A stretch of 64,000 bases of DNA from Chimonanthus salicifolius. Taxonomy: Eukaryota > Streptophyta > Magnoliopsida > Laurales > Calycanthaceae. The translations under genes were made by a program, and so were the position numbers. Location of the stretch: contig CM023538.1 in assembly GCA_013350335.1 (NCBI GenBank), positions 46,308,201 through 46,372,200 on the forward strand. The letters are read 5' to 3'. The number at the start of each line of letters is the position of its first letter. Position 1 is the first letter of the stretch. Positions 56,457 through 64,000 of the stretch are shown here, piece by piece. The notes beneath the pieces are model-generated. The model was not told the origin of the DNA. It saw nothing but the letters and a program-made list of their open reading frames with translations, and searched no databases.

Positions 56457-58138
56457 CCCATTTTTAAGTGAACCCGAGCCCAATGTATTGAGCACAGGCC
56501 CATTTGATGAAAATGGGCCCAATGATGATGGATTTGGCCCAGTTATGTAGAATTGGTAATCTACTTGCATAAAAAAAATTTAGGATTGTCTAGATTGATA
56601 TTCAACATTTTATTGTATTATTTTCCTCTATTGTATTTTCAAGTTACTTTTTATTTTTGACCTACTCTTATGTCTTTGAATAAAGGTATCAACCGATATG
56701 TATCGTGATTTTAACTGGCACAACGCAACGACTAATACACAATGTTGCATTGCGTCAGTGATAAAATCGACTGCAAAGGCCCATTGGGTCTCGACGGTGA
56801 TTTTTTTTTTTAAGTCGTGGGGCCCACAAGGAGAGAAACTTATTGTTCTTCCATAGCAGCAACCACATTAGAGTATTGTCGGAGAGAGAGAAAAAACTCA
56901 ATTGAGATTTTCTCAAATTTTGAAATCGATTCGAAGTGATTTTCAGCCATTTAGTAAGATGTACACCGTCTAAGTTCGAGATATTTGTTGGATATTTCAT
57001 TCTTGCAATATTTTTATGAGATTTTTTAAGAAGACCTTCATTTATCAAGGTATTAGATTATAGAGACCTTCATTTTTCTCTCATTTGTGTTTTATGATAT
57101 TAGAAAGCATATTAGAAGTTGTAAGCACCAGAGCCAAGATTCCTGTCCATTTGAACGAGTGGGAGAGAAGCATGAGCTGCAAATAGTAAGATCCCAATTT
57201 TGAAGTCGAGAATCAGAAAGAGAGAGTAAAATGGAAGGTAGAGGATCGGGTGAGACGAGTAGATGTATTTCCATTTTATTTATTTTCCTTATTTTTAATC
57301 AGAATAGGCCTATAAATTGGAGGTTCAATTAAACTTTTGAGGGGATACAATAATTTGAGTTGAATTAAAATTAGAGTATTTCGTTGCTTGTTTGAGTCCC
57401 ATAATTTGATGATTCTTTTTTATTTGGTTTTCTTTTTAATTTGATTTTGAATTTTGTATCGATTTAAATTTTAATCTAAGTGTTAAATTTTATTTGCATG
57501 GTGAATTTAGACTTCAAGTCTGACATACATTTCAAATACTTCATTAAATTTTAACTACGCATTCAAATTGTGTTCCTGAGAAAGTTCTTTGACTTTTTAT
57601 CTGAACTCGAGTTGTATTGGAATTCACTAGTGTTTGATTTCTTAATTGCATTTGATTACATTAAGTTTTCGCCTTTTGAATTCCTAATTCTACATTAGTT
57701 TCAATGGTGAATTAACCTATGCTATTGGAACCATCTCTTCATTTTAGTGTGGGGGTGAGAGACGATAATTGGATTCTATTTTTCAGAATCTTTGATTCTA
57801 ATCTGAAGATATTGAGTGAAACCATTAATTTTAGTACAACGGCTTAAATAGACGTCAAACCTCTATCCTAGAGACATCACCACGAAATTCTGAGACATGC
57901 ATTAAGCTTAACTGGTTGGGCAAATCTGAAAATCTTGATTGAGTGCATCTCTGAAAGAAAAGGATTAAAGGTCTAAAGCAATTCAGGCAGCTAATGACTG
58001 CCAGTCGATCGTTTCCGATTCAGTAAAACTACGAGCACCAAGTGTTATTTAGTAATTTTCTTAGAGTGATCTCAAGACTCAACTAGACATTAACATAATT
58101 ACATTGGGAAAACACTGTGTTACAAGAAAAAAGAGGTA
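56457..58138. other. Intergenic, no recognised gene
   Basis: GGGCCCA-rich at 56457-56545, then AT-rich. CGACTGCAAAGGCCC..GGTCTCGACGGTGA and a T-rich leader-like region (57090-57740) resemble LTR sequence, but no ends were found. Confidence 0.45.
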
Positions 58139-58600
58139 CTATGCATAATAGATTTCCTCCAATTGAATCGGAATGCCCTGGTTTCTTTGGAACCCAGGAA
58201 TGTCATTTCGTCTCGCATTTTCATGGTGGACAAAGAAGAGGTAGAATGTCAAGACGCTGCTGTTCCAGGCCAAGCCCCAAACAAACCATCCCATGCTCAG
58301 TTCAGTAATCGCAGAAACGCAGTAAGCAAAAATTATGTTTAGTGTCGTAGTGAGGACCCATATAAGAACCTTCATCCTCTCCGCTTTCTTAGAATCACTC
58401 GGCAACCCATTGAACACATCTAAGCACCAGAAGAGCATGATCAGGAACACGTATAGAGAGATGATAGAAGTCACAGCCATGATATCATGGTGCACTCTAA
58501 CCGTAGCACCCGCCGCATTGACGGTCAAGAAGCCAATGGCGAGGAATAAAACGAAGGAATATAATTTGCTCTCATTCTAATGGTTGGTTTGCCTATCCAT
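58139..58600 (-). pseudogene. Four-helix membrane protein family, member 2, stop at codon 8
   Basis: On the minus strand ATG (58600-58598) opens MDRQTNH and is followed by TAG at 58579-58577. The same frame then runs to TAG at 58139-58141 without further stops: NESKLYSFVLFLAIGFLTVN, a second helix, CLDVFNGLPSDSKKAERMKV, LIWVLTTTLNIIFAYCVSAI, and a last helix ending FYLFFVHHENARR. Its total length (153 codons) equals that of member 1. Position, helix pattern and the ERMKxxIWVLTTTLN block are shared with the loci at 15065 and 59110. The early stop precedes all conserved sequence, so it is probably a young pseudogene; the next in-frame ATG would drop helix 1. Confidence 0.75.
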
Positions 58601-59109
58601 GGCAAAGAGAGATGAAATAAGATAGGCTCAGAGAGCGTCAGAATGGTTAAACAATGTTCAGCATCTGGAAGGCTATTTTCATTCCCTTCGCTTAGAATTT
58701 ATTCATTTTTTGTTGAAGCTTGGAAATTTCCCTCCAATTTCATCAGCTCTTTGGGTATTCCAACACCAAATGTCCCACTAAAAGTGCTTACAAGAAGTGT
58801 TGATGACTACCAAGCTGTTGATGTTTGCTCCAAGAAAATTAGGTAGTTGTTTGTTTGCACTCCTACTAGATTTGGACCATTTCATCAAATGGACCGCTAT
58901 TTTTTTAGCAATGATGATCTATCCAAGAACTAGGCAAATTGCTTGTTTGTGACTGTAATAAAAAACAGGTTGTTGTCCAATGAATTTTATATTTTAAATC
59001 TCACATCTTATAATCTTCGTAGGTTCCTACCCTTCAAACTTCATACATCTCTCTCTCTCTCCCCCTACTATTCGCGGTTTGAAACGTTAATGTGAAAAGC
59101 TTGGTGAAG
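58601..59109. promoter_or_regulatory. 509-bp intergenic region between divergent family members
   Basis: Start codons of members 2 and 3 face away from each other across this stretch. On the plus side, CCAAT (58977) is followed by TTTTATATTTTAAAT (about 58983-58997) and a CT-rich leader (CATCTCTCTCTCTCTCCCCC, 59045-59064) before ATG 59110. A shared bidirectional promoter is possible but only inferred. Confidence 0.45.
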
Positions 59110-59661
59110 ATGGAGAAAGCCTTTGAGGGAGAGTCAAAAATGTTTTGCATACAAGCAAATCCTAGGAGGCGCAACAACAAATTGTACCTCTTAATCATCT
59201 TTAGCAGTGGCTTCTTTTGGTTTAACACTATTAGTACCGAGGTTATGCTGCACAAAGATGTCCAGATCATTACATCTATGGTCACTCTTTTGATACCTGT
59301 GATGCTCTGCTTTTCCTCAATTCTAGTGGTTGATCGGTTGCAAGATTCTGAATCTAAGGAGAGGATGAAGCGACCGATTTGGATTGTCACGACGACACTA
59401 AATTTTATGCTTGCATATTGGATATCAACAATTATGGAGATCAGTACGGCATCGTGGATGTGGATCTCGGCTGGTATTAGTAGTTTCATCTCATTCTTCT
59501 TCTTCTTTGTTTACCGGGATTGTGCAGAAGACCATACCATGAAGTGTGAATTCAAGGTTTTATGTGAGGATGAATGTGCATCTGATATGAACTCTGATTT
59601 TGGAAAAGAGGCTAGAGTACTGGTATGCCCTATGGAAGGCAGTAGCTATTGCCTGGAATAG
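59110..59661 (+). CDS. Small four-helix membrane protein, family member 3 (unknown function)
   Basis: 183 residues from ATG 59110; an upstream ATG at 59090 stops at once. The N-terminus is basic (RRRNNK, 20-25), helices lie at about 25-42, 50-74, 90-108 and 113-135, and a polar Cys-containing tail (136-183) is longer than in member 1. The helix 2-3 loop reads VVDRLQDSESKERMKRPIWI, continued by VTTTLNFMLAYWISTIMEIS, and helix 4 ends FFFFFVYRD, all aligning with the other two loci. Single exon, uninterrupted, with a TATA-like region and CT-rich leader. The conserved charged loop between helices suggests a functional site, but no activity can be named. Confidence 0.75.
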   Translation: MEKAFEGESKMFCIQANPRRRNNKLYLLIIFSSGFFWFNTISTEVMLHKDVQIITSMVTLLIPVMLCFSSILVVDRLQDSESKERMKRPIWIVTTTLNFMLAYWISTIMEISTASWMWISAGISSFISFFFFFVYRDCAEDHTMKCEFKVLCEDECASDMNSDFGKEARVLVCPMEGSSYCLE

Positions 59662-60520
59662 ATTGCCATGCTCTTAATCCTATCTGTCGAACTTTACAAT
59701 GTAATAATTTTTTTCTTGTATTTTAAGAATAAGTATTTTATTCAAGGGAAGCAACTTGCTTAAAATAGATGGTGTCAAGCAGCTTAGAGCACTGGTTACA
59801 GGGTTGGATTCATTAGCAGGACTCAACTTTGTAACGAAGCAATCTAAAAGATCGATACCAACTTTGAATCTCACTCACCAAACCTCAAACATAAAAAGGT
59901 AAAAGATAATAAAAATGAAAGTACTTTAGAAACTGCCTGGATTGGCCATTTCCAACAGGAGGGAACTGTAGAACAGGGGACCTTAGTTGATTTTTCAAAA
60001 GAAACGACTGATTGACGAAGAAAATCCGAAGAACTTTTCATCTTCTTTGGAATTTTCTTCATAATATTATAGTCTCAAATAATGTTGTTCACCACATTAA
60101 AGCTATTTTCACCGAAATGTCCCCCCAATTCAGTGTTTACATGTTTTCGAAATATAGAGCCCGACCATGCAAAAGTTACTAATACAATGTCGCTTGTTGA
60201 ACTCAAATGCGTTTTGCTCGGTGAAATCCAAACCAAAAAAATATGATCTTAGAAGTCATGTTAAATTGAGAGTCACAATTTGTTTTACTCTCTAATTAGA
60301 GATTTGAGTTGGTTTTGGGGTTTGGATTTATTTAGGTTAAGAGTTTGAATTTATCTACAATTACATGTATGGGAGTATATTTTTGTGTCTTCTAAGAAAT
60401 TATTCAAGCAATCAAGTTTATGCAAATTCTCGTTTTCTTAGCATACTATCGAGCTATTAGTTAGATCATGGGCCGAAGATCATGAAGAGTTTGCATGTTA
60501 TCTTCGAGTCTTGAGTTTTT
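59662..60520. other. Intergenic, no recognised gene
   Basis: AT-rich 3' flank of member 3; AAGAATAAGT near 59726 might serve polyadenylation. Ends at the TTTTT target of the copia element. Confidence 0.45.
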
Positions 60521-60732
60521 TGTGAATTTAAAATACTCATGCGTCTCTCATTAAAGGAGAGGCCATTTGTTTTATTTATAATCAAAATGAAATACATCAA
60601 GATAAAGATAAAACACATCTAAATTCTAGGATAAGGTAAATTCAAATTAGAAGCTAATTAGATAAAGCAAATTTAAATTTAAAATCTAAATTCAAAATGT
60701 AGTTCAAATCTAGATCTGGATAGATTCTATCA
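60521..60732 (-). repeat. 3' LTR of the gag-only copia element
   Basis: 212 bp, matching the right LTR with scattered substitutions (CTCATTAAAGGAGAGGCC against CTCACCAAAGGAGAGGTC). Confidence 0.9.
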
Positions 60733-61180
60733 CGCCCCCGCTAGCTGTAGCACGTATGGAATAACGCTAAGCTTGGAAATAGCAAGAATGATAGAGGAAA
60801 CTTGGCTTACTGACTGGCCAAATTAAATGACGAAGCAACACACTGACTGACTACTAATTGGATGAACGGGCAACACATTGACTGACTGCGGAGAGGAAGT
60901 GGCAGTGCACTTACTGGCTACGAGAAGTAAATGGGATCGCAGCACACTATCTGGCTGCTTGGAAAAGAAAGTTTTTTTTTTAGGGTATTTTTTTTTTTGG
61001 TTTATTCGGTCCGATCGTCCTCATTGACAGGGCCAACAAGGTGATCACTATAAGTGACATTACTGGAAAAGAGCATGGCTAAGAGTAGATGGTATTGCTC
61101 TATAGTGAGAGCCGGTGGCGTCGCCAATGCATGGTCACCAGGACGGGTTGGAGTGGCTGGTGGTTTCGCTAAAGCTCGAT
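60733..61180 (-). other. Non-coding interior of the copia element
   Basis: CACTGACTGACT and related ACTGACTG words recur at 60810-60960; an AT-run region lies at 60970-61000. Confidence 0.5.
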
Positions 61181-62006
61181 TGTCGGGTCGAGTTGTAGGA
61201 GTGTCAAATTTCTGCGGGGGAAAACCAATAAGGTAATAGCAACGATCGTGATTATGATCACGTCCACAATGACTATAGTGGGGACGAGAGTCGCGGTTAG
61301 TTGGTGGGCCACGAATAAAAGATCCTTCACGTGTGGGGCTTTGGGAAATAAGAGTGGCGGCATCTGGAATGAGAGAGGTGGAGGAATGAATTTCTTGTTG
61401 TTTTTCCTCTTGACGTATGGGAGAATAAATCTTAGGTTATACTAGGAAAAGGATCCATAAAATGTATTTGACTGCGAAGGATGACAGAGCAATCATGAAG
61501 ACCCTGTAAAAACTCCATTGCCCTATCATGCTGAAGTCGTGCAACAAGAACTTTCTCATGGCCAAATTGGCACTAGGAATATCATCTATGGAAATAAGTT
61601 CATTCCACAAGAATTTGAGCCGAGTGTAATATGCAGAGACGGATAAGTCCTCTTGTTTGAGAGAAGATAGACTACTTCAGATGATAAATTTGTGAAGCAT
61701 TGGATTGAGAAAAATGGCTGGAGAGGTCCAACCAAATGTCCCTAGCAGTGGTGGCATACAAGATGTTGCATATGTGAGTAGACACAAAATGAAGAAGTCA
61801 AGAATTGACCAAATGATTCCAACGCTGCCATTGAGCGAGGTCAGTTGGTGAAGTCGGTGGGTCCAAAACTATCACCCGAGAGAGGGGGCCGAAACAAGTA
61901 CCATAATCGGATTGTCCGAGTGATGGAAATAAAAAGAATCATGGAGAGAGCCCTGGCCATCAGAAGAGTTGGTGTTGTTGGAAGAAGAGGAAGTGTTAGC
62001 AGCCAT
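61181..62006 (-). pseudogene. Copia gag relic
   Basis: On the minus strand ATG (62006-62004) opens MAANTSSSSNNTNSSDGQGS, continuing LHDSFYFHHSDNPIMVLVSA, the usual N-terminus of plant copia gag. After a frameshift near 61870 come ARDIWLDLSSHFSQSNASQI and EFLQGLHDC, the core of the UBN2-type gag domain, then a stretch toward a decayed zinc knuckle (HDHNRCYYLIGFPP form). Several stops occur. It lies directly downstream of the primer site, as expected. Confidence 0.8.
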
Positions 62007-62262
62007 GGAAGAAAGAGCATACACAAGCGGGAAGAAAGCCTGAATGAGTGATGTAACGATTGGTGGTATGAACGTTAGTTGTGAGAAAAAAACGGCAAAG
62101 GTGTTGTGCCGAAGATTGGCGAGTGGGGATAAGATGGGAACACTGACTAGTAAGGAGGGACAAGATGGGAATGGTGACTTGTAGGGAGGGACAAGATGGG
62201 AACGGTGATGTGTAGGGAATCTCGATGGGTTGAAAATCACAGGGAAAAAATTTGGAGGATTC

Positions 62263-62280
62263 AAAACCTACTCTATACCA
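62263..62280 (-). other. Primer-binding site of the copia element
   Basis: AAAACCTACTCTATACCA; reverse TGGTATAGAGTAGG directly after the LTR terminus. Confidence 0.65.
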
Positions 62281-63053
62281 TGTGAAATTAAAATACTTTT
62301 GTGTCTCTCACCAAAGGAGAGGTCATTTATTTTATTTATAATCAAAATGAAATACATCAAGATAGAGATAAAATGTAACAACCCGTCCCTTTAGCATAAT
62401 ATTGTCCGCTTTGGGCCTCACATGGGGTGGCCCGCACTGCTTTGCATTGGGCCTGGACCACAAGACCAGGCCCAAAAGGCCTTGTACTAAGGAGAGGGGA
62501 GTACCCTCTTATAACCCCACATCCCCTCCATCTCATGGGCGATGTGGGACTTTTTCCCACACCCCCATGTGGGTAGGGTGTTACAATCCAGCCCCTTAAG
62601 ACTAGAGCCGTCCTCGGCTCTTCACGTCACACTGACAAGGGGTCTACACAAGCAACACAACACAGAAGGGTAGAGGGCTCATACAGTCCGAGTGTTGAAT
62701 CGTTCTCTGATACCAAATGTAACAACCCATCCCTTCAGCACAATATTGTCCGCTTTGGGCCCGACGTGGGGCTGTCTGCACTGCTTTGCATTAGGTCTGG
62801 CCCACAAGATCTGACCCAAAAGGCCTTGTGCCAAGGAGAGGGGAGTACCCTCTTATAACCCCACACCCCCTCCACCTCATGGGCGATGTGGGACTTTTTC
62901 CGACACTCCCATGTGGGTGGGGTGTTACATAAAACACATTTAAATTCTAAGATAAGGTAAATTCAAATAACAAGCTAATGAGATAAAACAAATTTAAATT
63001 TAAAATCTAAATTCAAAATCTACTACAAATCTAGATCTAGATAGATTCTATCA
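62281..63053 (-). repeat. 5' LTR of the copia element, interrupted by a TRIM
   Basis: Parts 62281-62373 and 62935-63053 join to a 212-bp LTR equal in length to the left one. Confidence 0.9.
62374..62929 (-). mobile_element. TRIM element (556 bp), complete, with target duplication
   Basis: LTRs 62374-62585 and 62718-62929, both 212 bp (TGTAACAACCC.TCCCTT ... GGTGTTACA), share ATTGTCCGCTTTGGGCC, AAAAGGCCTTGT, CTCTTATAACCCCACA and GGGCGATGTGGGACTTTTTC. The 132-bp interior ends TCTCTGATACCAAA, the reverse of a TTTGGTATCAGAGA primer site, so orientation is minus. TAAAA lies on both sides (62369-62373 and 62930-62934). Same family as 55017-55613. Confidence 0.95.
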
Positions 63054-63058
63054 TTTTT

Positions 63059-63261
63059 CATTCTAATTTGTTGTTTGATTTCCTTTTATCAGTTTCTGCA
63101 TCTCTGTTATTGTTCCTTGGGCCTCTGTTCTATCCCTCTCATTGTTTTCCTATGACTGTAAGTTCCTTTTATCAGTTTATAAACCTTTACTAGGCTTATA
63201 ATCTATGGGCAAGTGAAACTCACTCCCTAACAGTTTGCAGGGTACTAGCAAAAGAGGCCGG
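63059..63261. other. Short intergenic spacer
   Basis: Pyrimidine-rich, containing CCTTTTATCAGTTT twice (63081 and 63166). No gene seen. Confidence 0.4.
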
Positions 63262-64000
63262 TGTCATGCCCCAAACCCGGATGCGGGCCCAAAAGGCAAC
63301 TAATTTTTTTTTAAAACAAATCCAATTATCAAGTTCATGGGCCTCTAAGTGAGCTCACTTAAGCCCATAGAAAATGTCTCACATGCTCATGTGAACAATA
63401 CACCGAACCTAAGTTCAATCTTCACTAACCTTCATGAACATTTTCAGACCTGGGCGACCCATCGCCTAGAGAGTTGTCTGTAAAAACAGTTTCGTCTCAG
63501 GCCGATGAAATCGTCACTCATGAGGCATCACTGACGACCCATCGCATGGAAGAAATTCTGTATTTTCTCAGTTTCTCTCAGGTCGATACCATCGTCAGTG
63601 GCTACCCATTGTCAGTACCCTTGGCGACCCATCACCATTGGCGATGCATCTCCCCTGACAACAAAACTGTTGTTTGGGCTGGTTTTGCAAATTTGGTTTT
63701 TCCATGATTTAGATAATCGAAATGCAAAATACACACCATAATACATTCATTTACACATCATAGCATCATATTACACATATATTCAAACAACACTGGAGTC
63801 CAATTCCTAAGCATAGTAGAGGAATTATTCATTCCCTCATCCAGTACATGACCTGCATTGTAAGGGACATGAGCTCCAGCCCAGTGAAGAAAACTCAAAT
63901 TAACAAGTCCCTCCCAATTTTTAGAATATCAAATTTTCAATGCAGGATACGAGAGAAACACTTAGAATACCGTGGCATACCTTACCATTGGTTCTTTTCT
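63262..64000. mobile_element. Start of an LTR that continues beyond the window
   Basis: TGTCATGCCCCAAACCCGGA followed by GCGGGCCC is a typical gypsy-type LTR edge. It includes GGCGACCCATCGCC, GACGACCCATCGCA and GGCGACCCATCACC at 63450-63640. The right end is not in the window. Confidence 0.55.

Larger units (their letters stand above)
60521..63053 (-). mobile_element. Gag-only copia element (about 2.0 kb) with a TRIM nested in its 5' LTR
   Basis: Left LTR 60521-60732 (TGTGAATTTAAAATAC ... TAGATTCTATCA) and right LTR 62281-63053, which is split by a TRIM; without it both are 212 bp. TTTTT flanks both ends (60516-60520 and 63054-63058). Next to the left LTR is CGCCCCCGCTAGC, the reverse of a GCTAGCGGGGGCG polypurine tract. 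Next to the right LTR is CCTACTCTATACCA, the reverse of a TGGTATAGAGTAGG primer site. A gag relic lies between; protease, integrase, RT and RNase H are absent. This is the layout of a non-autonomous gag-only element. Confidence 0.9.

Overview
The window is flowering-plant nuclear DNA: AT-rich, gene-poor, and built mostly from nested LTR retrotransposons, hAT and mariner-type DNA transposons, a LINE relic and a probable endogenous pararetrovirus remnant. Spliced genes (GT-AG introns, TATA boxes, CT-rich leaders) and element families typical of angiosperms (Ty3/gypsy with tRNA-iMet-type primer sites, Ty1/copia, TRIMs, stowaway) support this. The species cannot be read from the sequence.

Layout. 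1-3.9 kb: the 3' end of a tetratricopeptide-repeat-like gene, with a 3.6-kb intron holding a degraded L1-type LINE. 6.4-9.3 kb: a 2.8-kb hAT element with 8-bp target duplication, TATCGGCCGATA-type subterminal repeats, an intron full of ~159-bp tandem repeats, and a BED finger whose CxxC pair has become YxxY. 15.1 kb: an intact small four-helix membrane-protein gene. 16.0-19.0 kb: a gypsy-type solo LTR and a hAT MITE, both with perfect target duplications. 26.8 kb: a stowaway-like MITE. 27.4-28.5 kb: an intact two-exon gene for a secreted cysteine-rich peptide; a paralogous first exon without a partner lies at 34.1 kb. Between them are a copia LTR flanked by a perfect 158-bp repeat and a broken hAT transposase gene. 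35.1-36.7 kb: a copia 3' LTR with its polypurine tract.

37.5-56.5 kb is a minus-strand Ty3/gypsy element with 4.2-kb LTRs carrying 31-bp tandem repeats. It has at least two later LTR insertions (40.0-43.2 kb and 46.2-48.2 kb). Its right LTR is broken up by another LTR copy, a pararetrovirus-like remnant, a TRIM and a 436-bp direct duplication. 58.1-59.7 kb holds two more members of the four-helix family in head-to-head orientation, one with an early stop and one intact. 60.5-63.1 kb is a gag-only copia element with 212-bp LTRs, and a complete TRIM sits inside its 5' LTR. A further LTR begins at 63.26 kb and runs out of the window.

The likely functional genes are the TPR-like gene end, two of the three four-helix membrane proteins and the cysteine-rich secreted peptide. 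Nothing shows that they share a pathway. The least-explained items are the four-helix family and the secreted peptide with its orphan duplicate exon.
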